From Cupriavidus taiwanensis LMG 19424 (GTDB taxonomy: Bacteria > Pseudomonadota > Gammaproteobacteria > Burkholderiales > Burkholderiaceae): a stretch of DNA of 64,000 nt. The stretch is from the NCBI RefSeq assembly GCF_000069785.1, contig NC_010530.1:242001-306000 (forward strand). Reading direction: 5' to 3'. The translations under genes were made by a program, and so were the position numbers. Below, piece after piece: positions 1-8,971 of the stretch (positions within the stretch are counted from its first letter, which is position 1; the number at the start of each line of letters is the position of its first letter). The notes beneath the pieces were generated by a model. The model worked only from the letters and a program-made list of their open reading frames with translations. It did not search any database and was not told where the DNA came from.

Positions 1-253
1 CGGGCCGTCGCAGCGGCAGTTCGACGCCATCGTCACCATGTACCACGACCAGGGGCAGATCGGCATCAAGCTGATGGGTTTCTCGCGCGGCGTCACGGTG
101 CAGGGCGGCCTGCCGGTGCCGATCACCACGCCCGCGCACGGCACCGCGTTCGATATCACGCAGCAGGGCCGCGCCGATCCCGGCGCCACGCTGCAGGCGT
201 TCCAGATTGCCTGCCGCATGGGGGCGCAACGGCGCGCCGCCGCGCAAGCCTAG
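1..253 (+). CDS. PdxA-family dehydrogenase, C-terminal part (5' end outside window)
   Basis: The last 83 residues of an NAD-dependent decarboxylating dehydrogenase of the PdxA family. The MYHDQGQ segment and the downstream PAHGTAFD segment correspond to the metal-binding histidine regions of PdxA. The family includes 4-hydroxythreonine-4-phosphate dehydrogenase of vitamin B6 synthesis and the PdxA2 branch that acts on 4-phospho-D-threonate or -erythronate. The [17 protein letters not shown] wording and the placement beside sugar-acid dehydratases favour the catabolic PdxA2-type branch (inference). It reads in frame from base 2 to the TAG ending at 253, so the start lies upstream of the window. 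The next gene begins about 90 bases later in the same direction and is probably co-transcribed. Confidence 0.8.
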   Translation, partial: GPSQRQFDAIVTMYHDQGQIGIKLMGFSRGVTVQGGLPVPITTPAHGTAFDITQQGRADPGATLQAFQIACRMGAQRRAAAQA

Positions 254-344
254 TCACCCGTCCATCCACTACCGGAACCAGCATGACCGCCCCCGGCGCG
301 GCCGGGGGGCGTTCGCGCCAACGCATTGCCATCAGGAGCTGAAC

Positions 345-1520
345 ATGAAGATCACCAACGTCCGCGCCCGCGTCTTTGAATGGAAGGGCAAGACCGTTCC
401 GCCGCAGGCGCATTTCTGCACCAACGCCACCGACATCCTGTTCGAGCGCGGCGACGCCATGGGCTCGTTCCGCTTCCACGGCTGGATGGTGGTCGAGATC
501 GAGACCGATACCGGGCTGGTCGGCATCGGCAACTGCGCGCTGGCGCCGCGCGTGGCCAAGCAGATCGTCGACCAGTACCTGGCGCCGGTGGTGGTGGGCC
601 AGGATCCGTTCGACAACGAATACCTGTGGCAGAAGATGTATCGGCGCACCCATGCCTGGGGCCGCAAAGGCATTGGCATGGCGGCGATCTCGGCGGTGGA
701 TATCGCGCTGTGGGACCTGATGGGCAAGGCCGTCGGCAAGCCGGTGTTCAAGCTGCTGGGCGGTCGCACCAAGGAAAAGATCTGGTGCTATGCCTCCAAG
801 CTCTACAACAACGACGACCGCGATGCCTTCCTGGCCGAGGCGCAGCGCTACCTCGACCAGGGCTTTACCGCGATGAAGATGCGCTTCGGCTATGGCCCCA
901 AGGACGGTCCCGCCGGCATGCAGAAGAACCTCGAGCAGGTGCGCCTGCTGCGCGAGCTGGTCGGCGACGGCGTCGACATCATGCTGGAGTGCTACATGGG
1001 CTGGACGCTCGAATACGCGCGCCGCATGCTGCCGCGCCTGGCCGAGTTCAACCCGCGCTGGCTGGAAGAGCCGGTGATCGCCGACGATATCGAAGGTTAT
1101 ATCGAGCTGAAGAAGGCCAGCCCGTTCCCGATCTCCGGCGGCGAGCACGAATTCACATCGTACGGCTTCAAGGACCTGCTCGAGCGCCGCGCGGTCGACG
1201 TGATCCAGTACGACACCAACCGCGTCGGCGGCATCACCGCGGCGCAGAAGATCAACGCCATGGCCGAGGCCTGGTCGGTGCCGGTGATCCCGCACGCCGG
1301 CCAGATGCACAACTACCACCTGACCATGGCGTCGACCGCGTCGCCGATGGCCGAGTATTTCCCCGTGCACGACGTCGAGGTCGGCAACGAGCTGTTCTAC
1401 TACATCTTCAAGGGCGACCCGGCGCCGGACAACGGCACCCTGCAGCTTGACGACAACCTGCCGGGGCTGGGGCTGGAACTGAACGAGGCGTATTTCGACC
1501 AGTTCGACATCATCGGCTGA
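345..1520 (+). CDS. Mandelate racemase/muconate lactonizing enolase-superfamily dehydratase (L-rhamnonate dehydratase-like)
   Basis: A 391-residue enolase-superfamily enzyme that should dehydrate an acid sugar by metal-assisted proton abstraction. Visible landmarks are the KMR motif near K178, metal ligands E215 (LECYMG), E242 (WLEEP) and E267 (SGGEHE), then D290 and H317 ([11 protein letters not shown]) as the Asp-His dyad. KPVFKLLGG, the [12 protein letters not shown] segment and the C-terminal PMAEYFP region resemble L-rhamnonate dehydratases, but the first metal ligand is E where RhmD has D. The exact substrate is therefore open. The ATG at 345 is preceded by AGGAG at 334. Its neighbours (PdxA-like, IlvD-type dehydratase, MFS permease) fit an aldonate catabolic pathway. 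Confidence 0.8.
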   Translation: MKITNVRARVFEWKGKTVPPQAHFCTNATDILFERGDAMGSFRFHGWMVVEIETDTGLVGIGNCALAPRVAKQIVDQYLAPVVVGQDPFDNEYLWQKMYRRTHAWGRKGIGMAAISAVDIALWDLMGKAVGKPVFKLLGGRTKEKIWCYASKLYNNDDRDAFLAEAQRYLDQGFTAMKMRFGYGPKDGPAGMQKNLEQVRLLRELVGDGVDIMLECYMGWTLEYARRMLPRLAEFNPRWLEEPVIADDIEGYIELKKASPFPISGGEHEFTSYGFKDLLERRAVDVIQYDTNRVGGITAAQKINAMAEAWSVPVIPHAGQMHNYHLTMASTASPMAEYFPVHDVEVGNELFYYIFKGDPAPDNGTLQLDDNLPGLGLELNEAYFDQFDIIG

Positions 1521-1559
1521 CGCCAAAATGCCGGTTCAGTTAAGAGATCAATCACTACT

Positions 1560-1707
1560 GTCATTCCCGCGCAGGCGGGACAATGCGCGGATGCGCATTG
1601 GACGTCCGGAGGACGGCCCGCAGGGTGAGCGGTAGCGAGCAATCCAGCGTCTTTCTCGTCCCCTTCGGAATAAAGTCACTGGGTTCCCGCCTTCGCGGGA
1701 ACGACGG
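1560..1707. repeat. dRS3-like paired-hairpin repeat, copy 1, interrupted by about 60 bp
   Basis: Two short hairpins (stem TCCCGC/GCGGGA, 4-base loops) face each other, with CCAGCGTC and CACTGGG segments between them. The same unit occurs at 27271-27350, 29980-30047 and 55591-55680, there in the opposite orientation. This copy is broken inside its left hairpin by about 61 bases (1581-1641). The ATTCCC-N8-GGGAAT form is the consensus known in Neisseria as dRS3. The copy lies between the convergent ends of the enolase-type gene and the LysR gene. Confidence 0.8.
1581..1641. repeat. Short palindromic insert inside the dRS3-like repeat
   Basis: About 61 bases separate GCGGGA from ATCCAGCG, which are contiguous in the other copies. 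The insert starts with a perfect inverted repeat, CAATGCGC-GGAT-GCGCATTG (1581-1600), followed by a second small hairpin (CGTCC/GGACG). It encodes nothing. It looks like a separate small element placed precisely in the repeat core, although imperfect duplication cannot be excluded. Confidence 0.5.
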
Positions 1708-1731
1708 TCGCTAACTGAACGGCATGACGGC

Positions 1732-2727
1732 TCACCCCGTCGCCTGCCCGCCATAGATCGCGTGCGCGGCCTCGCGCAGCGCCTCGGCAACCAGCAGCGC
1801 CCCGGGCGACATCAAGCGGTCGGTCGGCGTGATCAGGCCGAAGTCGTCCATGTGGCAGGGCATCGCCATCGGCAGGATCTCCATCATGCCGAACGCGGCG
1901 TAATACTGCGCCACGTCGGCGGTCAGCACCGCGATCATGTCCGACTGCGTCACCATGCGCGTCAGGAACAGCAGCGCGGCGGTCTCGATCACATTGACCG
2001 GCGGCGCCAGGCTGGCGCGCTGGAACATCAGCTCGAAGCGATGGCGCAACACGGTGCCGGCCGGCGGAATCAGCCAGGCGGCATCGGCGGCGGCAGCCAG
2101 CGACAGATCGGGCGCCGCCAGCATCGGATGGCCCGGGCGCACCACCGCGCAGACCGGCTCTTGCGCCATCGGCTCGTAGCGCAGCCGTCCCTTGTCGTGC
2201 TCGGGAAACAGGCGCGCCACCACCATGTCCAGCTTTTCCTGACCCAGGCGGTCGAGCAGCACGTTGCTGTTGTCGATCTCGACTGACACCCGCAGCCCCG
2301 GATAGGCGGCCTTGATTCGCGCGATCGCCGCGGGCAGCAGCCGCACCCCGGGCGAGGTGATCGCGCCGATCGCCACATGGCCGAGGCGCCCGGCCTTTAG
2401 CGCCAGGACCTCTTCCCGCGCCTGGTTCAGGCTGCCTACCACCGCTCGCGCGTGCCGGATCATCGCGCGGCCGTAGTCGGTCGGGGCCATGCCGCGCGGC
2501 AGGCGCTCGAACAAGGGCACCGACAGCAGTTCCTCCAACTCGCGCAGCAGCTTGGACGCGGCCGGCTGCGTCATTGACAGCCGCTCGGCCGCGCGGTGGA
2601 TGCTGCCTTCGTCGGCGACTGCAAGCAGCAGCAATAGCTGGCGGGTCTTGAGGCGGGTGTGGTTGTGCCACGTCGGCACGGCCCCGGTGGCCGGGGAAAT
2701 GGCGGAGGAAGCGGGGGCAGCTGGCAT
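1732..2727 (-). CDS. LysR-family transcriptional regulator
   Basis: A 331-residue LysR-type regulator. The N-terminal winged helix-turn-helix covers about residues 25-85 (SIHRAAERLSMTQPAASKLLRELE), followed by a substrate-binding domain to the end (VAIGAITSPGVRLLPAAI onward). It is transcribed divergently from the IlvD-type dehydratase at 2934, the usual arrangement for a LysR protein controlling its neighbour. The inducer is probably a sugar acid or its product. The start at 2727 lacks a clear ribosome site, and a GTG about 16 codons inside is an alternative start just before the conserved region. Confidence 0.85.
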   Translation of the reverse strand: MPAAPASSAISPATGAVPTWHNHTRLKTRQLLLLLAVADEGSIHRAAERLSMTQPAASKLLRELEELLSVPLFERLPRGMAPTDYGRAMIRHARAVVGSLNQAREEVLALKAGRLGHVAIGAITSPGVRLLPAAIARIKAAYPGLRVSVEIDNSNVLLDRLGQEKLDMVVARLFPEHDKGRLRYEPMAQEPVCAVVRPGHPMLAAPDLSLAAAADAAWLIPPAGTVLRHRFELMFQRASLAPPVNVIETAALLFLTRMVTQSDMIAVLTADVAQYYAAFGMMEILPMAMPCHMDDFGLITPTDRLMSPGALLVAEALREAAHAIYGGQATG

Positions 2728-2933
2728 GGGTCAGGGTTAATACGGATGCCGGAATCGATATGGCAATGGCCGAACTCTTCATTAGTAGCATATCGGCAAG
2801 CTGCATACACTGCGTCCCACACACACAACGACCGGAGACAGCATGGTGCCGCGCCCCGCGGTGACCCGTCCGCTGGATCCGTCGTCCCTGCCATTCGCGC
2901 CGCCAGCCATGGCGGCCCTGCACCAGGAACAAC
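2728..2933. promoter_or_regulatory. Divergent promoter region between LysR gene and dehydratase
   Basis: A 206-base gap between divergent genes. It is locally AT-richer around 2770-2800, where the AGCATAT and TGCATAC half-sites lie. A LysR operator is expected here, but no exact box can be fixed by eye. AGGA at 2922-2925 serves the dehydratase start. Confidence 0.4.
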
Positions 2934-4679
2934 ATGTCGGATTTCCACGACAAGCAACGCAAGCCGCTGCGCTCGACCGCGTGGTTCGGCACCGCCGACA
3001 AAAACGGCTTCATGTATCGCAGCTGGATGAAGAACCAGGGCATTCCCGATCACGCCTTCGACGGGCGCCCGGTGATCGGCATTTGCAATACCTGGTCCGA
3101 GCTCACGCCCTGCAACGCCCACTTCCGCAAGCTGGCCGAGCACGTCAAGCGCGGCGTGTATGAAGCGGGCGGCTTCCCAGTCGAATTCCCGGTGTTTTCC
3201 AACGGCGAATCCAACCTGCGCCCGACCGCGATGCTGACGCGCAACCTGGCCGCGATGGATGTCGAGGAAGCCATCCGCGGCAACCCGATCGATGCCGTGG
3301 TGTTGCTGACCGGCTGTGACAAGACCACGCCCGCGCTGCTGATGGGCGCGGCCAGCTGCGACGTGCCGGCCATCGTCGTCACCGGCGGGCCGATGCTCAA
3401 CGGCAAGCTCGACGGCAAGGACATCGGCTCGGGCACCGCGGTGTGGCAGCTGCATGAATCGCTGAAGGCGGGCGAGATCAACCTGCACCAGTTCCTGTCG
3501 GCCGAGGCCGGCATGTCGCGCTCGGCCGGCACCTGCAACACCATGGGCACGGCCTCCACCATGGCCTGCATGGCCGAGGCGCTCGGCACCTCGCTGCCGC
3601 ACAATGCCGCGATCCCCGCGGTGGACGCGCGCCGCTACGTGCTGGCGCACATGTCCGGCATCCGCATCGTCGAGATGGCGCGCGAGGACCTGACGCTGTC
3701 GAAGATCCTGACGCGCCAGGCGTTCGAAAACGCGATCCGGGTCAACGCGGCAATCGGCGGTTCCACCAACGCCGTGATCCACCTGAAGGCGATCGCCGGC
3801 CGCATTGGCGTGCCGCTGGAACTGGAAGACTGGAGCACGGTGGGGCGCGACACGCCGACGATCGTCGACCTGATGCCATCGGGCCGCTTCCTGATGGAAG
3901 AGTTCTACTACGCCGGCGGCCTGCCCGCGGTGCTGCGCCGCCTGGGCGAGGCCGGGCTGCTGCCGCATCCCGGCGCGGTCACCGTCAACGGCAAGGCGAT
4001 CTGGGACAACGTCAAGGACGCGCCAATCACCAACGATGAAGTCATCCGCCCGCTGCACCAGCCGCTGATCCGCGACGGCAGCATCCGCATCCTGCGCGGC
4101 AACCTGTCGCCGCGCGGCGCTGTGCTCAAGCCGTCGGCGGCGACGCCCAAGCTGCTGCGCCACCGCGGCCGCGCGGTGGTGTTCGAGAACCTGGAGCACT
4201 ACAAGGAACGCATCGTCGACGAGTCGCTCGAGGTCGACGAGAACTCGGTGCTGGTGCTCAAGCGCTGCGGGCCGCGCGGCTACCCGGGCATGGCCGAGGT
4301 CGGCAACATGGGCCTGCCGCCCAAGCTGCTGCGCCAGGGCGTCAAGGACATGGTGCGGATTTCCGACGCGCGCATGAGCGGCACCGCCTATGGCACGGTG
4401 GTGCTGCACGTGGCGCCGGAAGCCGCTGCCGGCGGGCCGCTGGCGATCGTGCGCGACGGCGACTGGATCGAGCTCGACTGCGAGGCCGGGCGCCTGCACC
4501 TGGACATCGACGAAGCCGAATTCGCGCGCCGCATGGCCGACGTGCAGCCGCTGCAGGCGCCTGCCGACGGCGGCTATCGCAAGCTGTACGTCGATCACGT
4601 GCTGCAGGCCGACCAGGGCTGCGACCTCGACTTTTTGGTGGGCTGCCGCGGCCGCGAGGTGCCGCGCCACTCGCACTGA
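2934..4679 (+). CDS. IlvD/Edd-family sugar-acid dehydratase (L-arabinonate dehydratase-like)
   Basis: A 581-residue Fe-S dehydratase of the dihydroxyacid dehydratase/6-phosphogluconate dehydratase family. The three iron-sulfur cysteines are recognisable: C60 (ELTPCN), C128 (TGCDK) and C201 (AGTCNTMG). K130 sits at the position that is carbamylated in the family. The spacing is one residue off the C59/C127/C200 set described for rhizobial L-arabinonate dehydratase, and the overall wording (GESNLRPTAMLTRNL, GGSTNAVIH) fits that sugar-acid branch better than the amino-acid branch. It would turn an aldonate into a 2-keto-3-deoxy acid. The ATG at 2934 follows AGGAACAAC. The MFS permease starts 64 bases downstream. 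Confidence 0.85.
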   Translation: MSDFHDKQRKPLRSTAWFGTADKNGFMYRSWMKNQGIPDHAFDGRPVIGICNTWSELTPCNAHFRKLAEHVKRGVYEAGGFPVEFPVFSNGESNLRPTAMLTRNLAAMDVEEAIRGNPIDAVVLLTGCDKTTPALLMGAASCDVPAIVVTGGPMLNGKLDGKDIGSGTAVWQLHESLKAGEINLHQFLSAEAGMSRSAGTCNTMGTASTMACMAEALGTSLPHNAAIPAVDARRYVLAHMSGIRIVEMAREDLTLSKILTRQAFENAIRVNAAIGGSTNAVIHLKAIAGRIGVPLELEDWSTVGRDTPTIVDLMPSGRFLMEEFYYAGGLPAVLRRLGEAGLLPHPGAVTVNGKAIWDNVKDAPITNDEVIRPLHQPLIRDGSIRILRGNLSPRGAVLKPSAATPKLLRHRGRAVVFENLEHYKERIVDESLEVDENSVLVLKRCGPRGYPGMAEVGNMGLPPKLLRQGVKDMVRISDARMSGTAYGTVVLHVAPEAAAGGPLAIVRDGDWIELDCEAGRLHLDIDEAEFARRMADVQPLQAPADGGYRKLYVDHVLQADQGCDLDFLVGCRGREVPRHSH

Positions 4680-4743
4680 GCCAGTGCACTAATTCGCCGA
4701 CCGCCATGACGCGGCCGGCCAAGACAAGACAAGGAGACTCGCC

Positions 4744-6087
4744 ATGCAAGGCACCCAGACCGCGCCGATGGAGCGCGCCGCCCCCACCCGGGGCGAAACT
4801 GCACTAGCCGCCGAGGAGCACCGCATCGTCGGCATGCTGGTGCGGCGGCTGATTCCATTCCTGGCGCTGATCTACGTGGTCGCGTATATCGACCGCTCGG
4901 TGGTCGGCTTCGCCAAGCTGCACATGAACGCGGCCATCGGCATCAGCGATGCCGCCTATGGCCTGGGCGCGGGCCTGTTCTTCGTCGGCTACTTCCTGTG
5001 CGAAGTGCCAAGCAACCTGGCGCTGGAACGCTTTGGCGCGCGCCGCTGGTTTGCGCGCATCCTGCTCACCTGGGGCGTGATTACCATGGCGATGGCGTTC
5101 ACGCAGGGCGCGCACAGCTTCTACGTGCTGCGCTTCCTGCTGGGCGCGGCCGAGGCGGGGCTGTATCCGGGCATCCTCTACTTCCTCACCAAGTGGTTCC
5201 CGATGCGACACCGCGCCCGGATCATCGGCCTGCTGGTGCTGGCGCAGCCGATCGCGCTCATCATCACCGGACCGCTCGCGGGGCTGGTGCTGTCCACGCA
5301 TGGCCTGTTCGGCATGAGCAACTGGCAGACGCTGTTCGTGCTGAGCGGCCTGCCAGCGGTGCTGCTGTGCCTGCCCACGCTGAAGCTGCTGCCCGAGTCG
5401 CCGGCCAGCGCCGCGTGGCTGGCGCCGGCGGACCGCGCCTGGATAGAGCGCGAACTGGCCGCCGACCAGGCCGCCTATGCGCTCAAAGCGCACGGCAATC
5501 CGCTGCGGGCGCTGAGGGACAAGCGCGTGTTGCTGCTGTCGCTGCTGTTCCTGCCGTTTCCGCTCAGCATCTACGGGCTGTCGCTGTGGCTGCCGACCAT
5601 CATCAAGCAGTTCGGCGTCACCGATGCGATGACCGGCCTGCTGTCGGCCGTGCCCTACCTGTTCGCCGTGGTCGGGCTCTGGCTGGTGCCGCGCCATTCG
5701 GACCGCAAGGGCGAGCGCTACGGCCATATCGTGGTGGTGTCGGGCATGGCAGCCGTCACCATGGCGCTGAGCGCGTGGGTGCAGTCGCCGGTGCTGCAAT
5801 TCCTGTTTATCTGCCTGACCGCGTTCTCGATCTATTCGATCCAGGCTGTGGTGTGGGCGCTGCCCGGCGAGTTCCTGACCGGCGCCACCGCGGCGGTGGG
5901 CATCGCCACCATCAATTCGCTGGCCAACCTTGGCGGTTATTTCGGGCCGTATGGGATCGGCGTGATCAAGGATGCCACGGGCAGCCTGGCGGCCGGGCTG
6001 TATTTCCTGGCGGCGATGCTGCTGTTTGCGGTGCTGATGGCCTTTGTCGTGCGCGCGGCGCTGCGGCCGGCGCCAGGGCGCGCCTGA
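4744..6087 (+). CDS. MFS transporter, anion:cation symporter-like
   Basis: A 447-residue inner-membrane permease with about 12 hydrophobic segments. The YIDRSVVGFAKLHM segment after the first helix and the LERFGARRW loop between helices 2 and 3 are typical of the ACS group (tartrate, phthalate and sugar-acid importers). The central cytoplasmic loop lies near residues 205-260. Together with the upstream dehydratase it probably imports the sugar acid degraded by this cluster. The start is preceded by AAGGAG at 4730-4735. The substrate cannot be read from sequence. Confidence 0.85.
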   Translation: MQGTQTAPMERAAPTRGETALAAEEHRIVGMLVRRLIPFLALIYVVAYIDRSVVGFAKLHMNAAIGISDAAYGLGAGLFFVGYFLCEVPSNLALERFGARRWFARILLTWGVITMAMAFTQGAHSFYVLRFLLGAAEAGLYPGILYFLTKWFPMRHRARIIGLLVLAQPIALIITGPLAGLVLSTHGLFGMSNWQTLFVLSGLPAVLLCLPTLKLLPESPASAAWLAPADRAWIERELAADQAAYALKAHGNPLRALRDKRVLLLSLLFLPFPLSIYGLSLWLPTIIKQFGVTDAMTGLLSAVPYLFAVVGLWLVPRHSDRKGERYGHIVVVSGMAAVTMALSAWVQSPVLQFLFICLTAFSIYSIQAVVWALPGEFLTGATAAVGIATINSLANLGGYFGPYGIGVIKDATGSLAAGLYFLAAMLLFAVLMAFVVRAALRPAPGRA

Positions 6088-6108
6088 GGCGGGGCACAAC
6101 GCGCGGGA

Positions 6109-6345
6109 TCAGGGCCGCCGTTTCCTCCACTCATAGTCGGGCGGCGGATCCGCCGCGCCGGCGCGGCCGACCGAGTCGGGGTTTTCCGAGCACAGGGTGA
6201 CAAAGCTCACCGCCTCGCCCGCGTGCTGGCGCTGGCGCAGCGCTTCGGTAAAGCGCAGCGCCTCGCGCATCGCGTCGCTCGGAAACGACTGCGCGTGTGG
6301 CGTAAGTCCGGTCCCAAGGGCCTCGGACCAGTAGACCATGTACAT
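6109..6345 (-). CDS. Small hypothetical protein (78 aa)
   Basis: A 78-residue soluble protein starting MYMVYWSEA and ending in a basic DYEWRKRRP tail. The ATG at 6345 is preceded on the minus strand by AAAGGAAG, a good ribosome site, so the short start is preferred over the longer upstream frame. It converges with the MFS gene (22 bases between stops). The family is not recognised. A middle segment (AMREALRFTEALRQRQHAG) is likely helical. Confidence 0.55.
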   Translation of the reverse strand: MYMVYWSEALGTGLTPHAQSFPSDAMREALRFTEALRQRQHAGEAVSFVTLCSENPDSVGRAGAADPPPDYEWRKRRP

Positions 6346-6550
6346 AAGGCTTCCTTTGCTTGAGCGGGGGCTGCCCGGTGTGCTGCAACCTTCGTTCCCG
6401 CTGCCGTGGCTGCGCGCAAGGGAAGGCCGCGGGTGCCGGGGACCACGATTGCAATCGCTTCCTCCGCCTTTTGCAAGCTTTGGCATCGCGGGCGCACAAT
6501 GAGCGCTTTCCGTGCGCCCCGGCACCGCTGTGCCGTTCCCGTCTCGTCTC

Positions 6551-7096
6551 ATGCCCGATATTGCGCTGATACCCGGCACCGCCGCCGATGCCGACCGGCT
6601 TGCCGCCATGCACGCCGCCAGCTGGCAGCACACCTATCCCGGCATGCTGCCGGACGATTACCTGCGCGAGCAGGCCTACCCCGAACGCCTGGCCGCCTGG
6701 CGCGCGCGCATGCATGACGGCGCGGACGGGCCGGCCGAGGTCACGCTGGCGCTGGTGGACGGTGTGGCGGCCGGCTTTGCCTGCCTGTTGCCGGAGGCCG
6801 ACCCGCGCTTCGGCATCTACCTGGACAACCTGCATGTCCTGCCCGCCTTCCATGGCCAGGGACTGGGCAAGCGGCTGCTGGCGCATTGCGCGCAGCGCGT
6901 GGCGCAGGGCTGGCCCGGGCAGCCGCTGTTTCTCTATGTGCTGGAGGCCAATGCGCAGGCGTGCGAGTTCTACCAGCGGCTGGGCGGCGCGGCGTCGGCG
7001 CCGTTCGAGGACGATTTCCACGGCCCCGCGCTGCGCGTGATGGTGCGGCGCGTGACCTGGCCCGACGTGGCCGCGCTGGCCAGTCGGCTGGCGTAA
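6551..7096 (+). CDS. GNAT-family N-acetyltransferase
   Basis: A 181-residue acetyltransferase of the GNAT fold. The acetyl-CoA binding motif A is visible as LDNLHVLPAFHGQGLGKRLLAHC (about residues 91-115, with the Q/RxxGxG/A pattern HGQGLG). The late LYVLEANAQACEFYQRLGG motif B is typical of small GNATs. The N-terminal AAMHAASWQHTYPGMLPDDYL resembles GNATs annotated as amine or ribosomal-protein acetyltransferases. The substrate is unknown. The ATG at 6551 begins the conserved fold. Confidence 0.85.
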   Translation: MPDIALIPGTAADADRLAAMHAASWQHTYPGMLPDDYLREQAYPERLAAWRARMHDGADGPAEVTLALVDGVAAGFACLLPEADPRFGIYLDNLHVLPAFHGQGLGKRLLAHCAQRVAQGWPGQPLFLYVLEANAQACEFYQRLGGAASAPFEDDFHGPALRVMVRRVTWPDVAALASRLA

Positions 7097-7179
7097 GCCA
7101 GCACAGCGGCGCGGCAGGCGTTGCCATGCCGCGCGCCACTGGCCTACCATCGCCGCCATGCCAACCGGAGACGACCCCC

Positions 7180-8319
7180 ATGAGCCGACAGACCGCCCGC
7201 CTGCCTCAGCCCGCCCGTTCGCGCCTGGCGATGACGCTGGCCGCCGCCGCCATCGCGGCGCTGGCCGGCTGCGCCGGCACGCACCCCATGCCGCCCGCCG
7301 CGGACAAGGCTGCCGATGCCGCGCCAGCCAGTCCGCACTGGCAGCGCCTACATCTTGGCGCAGGCCCGGGCTATGACTTCCCGGTCTATGCCAACCATCG
7401 GCTCGACGGCGACCTGTCGCGCATTCGCGAAGTGGTGTTCGTCCAGCATGGCCTGCAGCGCAACGGCGATGATTACTATGCCGCCGGCGCCGAACTGCTG
7501 AAGGCCAGCGGCCGCAAGCCGGACGAGGTGCTGCTGCTCGCGCCGAATTTCCCCGGCACGCCCGACCAGAAGAAGGGCTTTACGGGCATGCCGCATTGGT
7601 CGGTGCAAGGCTGGCTCAGCGGCGAGGACGCGGTCGACGGCCCGGCCCGCGTCAGTTCGCTGCAAGTACTGGACGACCTGCTTGCCTTCGTCACAAACAA
7701 GGCGCGGCTGCCGCAGGTGCGCAAGGTAACCATTGCCGGCCACTCCGGCGGCGCGCAGATCGTGCACCGCTACGCGGCGCTCAACCATGCCGACGAGCGC
7801 ATCCGCGCGGGCGGCATCGACCTGCGCTATGTCGTGGCCAATCCGTCGTCGTACCTGTATTTCACGCCGGTGCGGCCGGCTGGCGCCGAGGGCAAGTCGT
7901 TCGCGCCGTATGACATCGCCCGCTGTCCGGACTACGACAAATACCGCTACGGCATGCAGGACATGGTGCCGTATGCGAAAGGCGCCGACGGCATGGCGCT
8001 GTACCGGCGCTATGCCGGGCGCCAGGTCACCTATCTGGCCGGCACCGAGGACAACGATCCCAACCACCGCGTGCTCGACAAATCGTGCGGCGCCGAGGCC
8101 GAGGGCCCCACGCGGCTGCAGCGTGCGCGCGGCTACCTGCGCTACGAGCGCTACCTCGCCGGCCCGGGTCTTGTCACGCGCCACCAGGCGTATGAAGTGG
8201 TGGGCGTGGGGCACGACCAGGCGCGCATGTTCGGGTCGCAATGCGGGGCGCAGGCCGTGTTTGGCATGCCGGAGGCGGCCAATGCCGGCGGCGCGGCCTG
8301 CCGCGCGCCGCAGCTCTGA
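7180..8319 (+). CDS. Predicted lipoprotein with alpha/beta-hydrolase fold
   Basis: A 379-residue protein with an N-terminal lipoprotein signal (hydrophobic AMTLAAAAIAALAGC with the lipobox cysteine near residue 31), so it is probably anchored to a membrane in the periplasm. The mature part has an alpha/beta-hydrolase pattern: REVVFVQHGLQRNGDDYY near residue 85 and a nucleophile elbow GHSGG near residue 187, with a late histidine (VGVGHDQ) as candidate catalytic base. The natural substrate is unknown. It stands alone with a short upstream gap. Confidence 0.75.
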   Translation: MSRQTARLPQPARSRLAMTLAAAAIAALAGCAGTHPMPPAADKAADAAPASPHWQRLHLGAGPGYDFPVYANHRLDGDLSRIREVVFVQHGLQRNGDDYYAAGAELLKASGRKPDEVLLLAPNFPGTPDQKKGFTGMPHWSVQGWLSGEDAVDGPARVSSLQVLDDLLAFVTNKARLPQVRKVTIAGHSGGAQIVHRYAALNHADERIRAGGIDLRYVVANPSSYLYFTPVRPAGAEGKSFAPYDIARCPDYDKYRYGMQDMVPYAKGADGMALYRRYAGRQVTYLAGTEDNDPNHRVLDKSCGAEAEGPTRLQRARGYLRYERYLAGPGLVTRHQAYEVVGVGHDQARMFGSQCGAQAVFGMPEAANAGGAACRAPQL

Positions 8320-8353
8320 GGCGGGCGCGCCGGTTGCTGTGATGGCAAGAAAA

Positions 8354-8374
8354 AACCCGCGAAACTCGCGGGTT
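8354..8374 (-). terminator. Rho-independent terminator for the small gene at 8438-8659
   Basis: Stem AACCCGCG/CGCGGGTT with a 5-base loop. Read on the minus strand it is followed by a run of T (AAAAAA on the plus strand at 8349-8355). It lies 64 bases after the minus-strand stop. Confidence 0.75.
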
Positions 8375-8437
8375 CAAGTCCCTGCCCGCAGGATCGGGCT
8401 CGGAGGAGACAACCACAGGGAAAACGGTGGCGCAGGA

Positions 8438-8659
8438 TCAGCCCAGGTTGTATTTGACGACCTGTTCCTCGACGCCGACAAAACGCACCAGCTGGCGCAT
8501 GCCGCTGGGATATTCCTTGATATGGTGCCCGTCAGGCGTATCGGGCAGCCGGTAATAGACTGGCGCCTTGTCGTGCACTGGCGCCAGCAGGCCGAGCGGG
8601 CGCGCGTCGGCCTCCCAGGCCACGTCGCGGTCTTCGGCAAGCAGGATTTTTCCGTTCAT
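8438..8659 (-). CDS. Small hypothetical protein (73 aa)
   Basis: A 73-residue protein, MNGKILLAEDRDVAWEADAR onward, ending VEEQVVKYNLG. The start at 8659 is supported by GGAG seven bases upstream on the minus strand. An in-frame ATG eight codons further out has no such site. A terminator follows the stop. It is not recognised as any named family. Mixed charged and beta-prone composition suggests a small cytosolic protein. Confidence 0.6.
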   Translation of the reverse strand: MNGKILLAEDRDVAWEADARPLGLLAPVHDKAPVYYRLPDTPDGHHIKEYPSGMRQLVRFVGVEEQVVKYNLG

Positions 8660-8971
8660 GGACACACTCCAAAGTTGCTGCATGGTGCGGCCGGGGGGCG
8701 GATCGTTTTTGCTCGCACAGTTTCAATGTATGGAATGTATGGCATGCAGGCGAGAAATGCCATTCAGCGTTTTTTAATTCTGTCTGGCGGGAAATTTCTC
8801 AACTGACAAAATCGACGAATATGTCGTTCTCCGTCATCTCCGCGCGCCGCCGTCGGGTACCGGCCCGGCATGGGATACCATAGCGCCAGTTTTTGAAAGT
8901 GCGGTGACCGGCGCGCCTGCCGGCACGCTGTGCTGTGAATTCACTCCGATAACCCCGCGCCCCGCAGACGC

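Noticed and set aside
156..1526. Long minus-strand open frame opposite the enolase-type gene, and many similar long antisense frames across the window
   Set aside because: High-GC genes give long antisense frames. These are rich in Arg/His/Gly/Val, lack family motifs and ribosome sites, and mirror clear plus-strand enzymes.
1560..1707. CRISPR array from the repeated TCCCGC/GCGGGA hairpins
   Set aside because: Only two hairpins per locus, facing each other, no regular spacers and no cas genes.
2571..4676. 701-residue minus-strand frame opposite the IlvD-type gene
   Set aside because: Composition (HRxAVAD-type text) is that of an antisense shadow; the plus strand has a complete Fe-S dehydratase with its cysteines.
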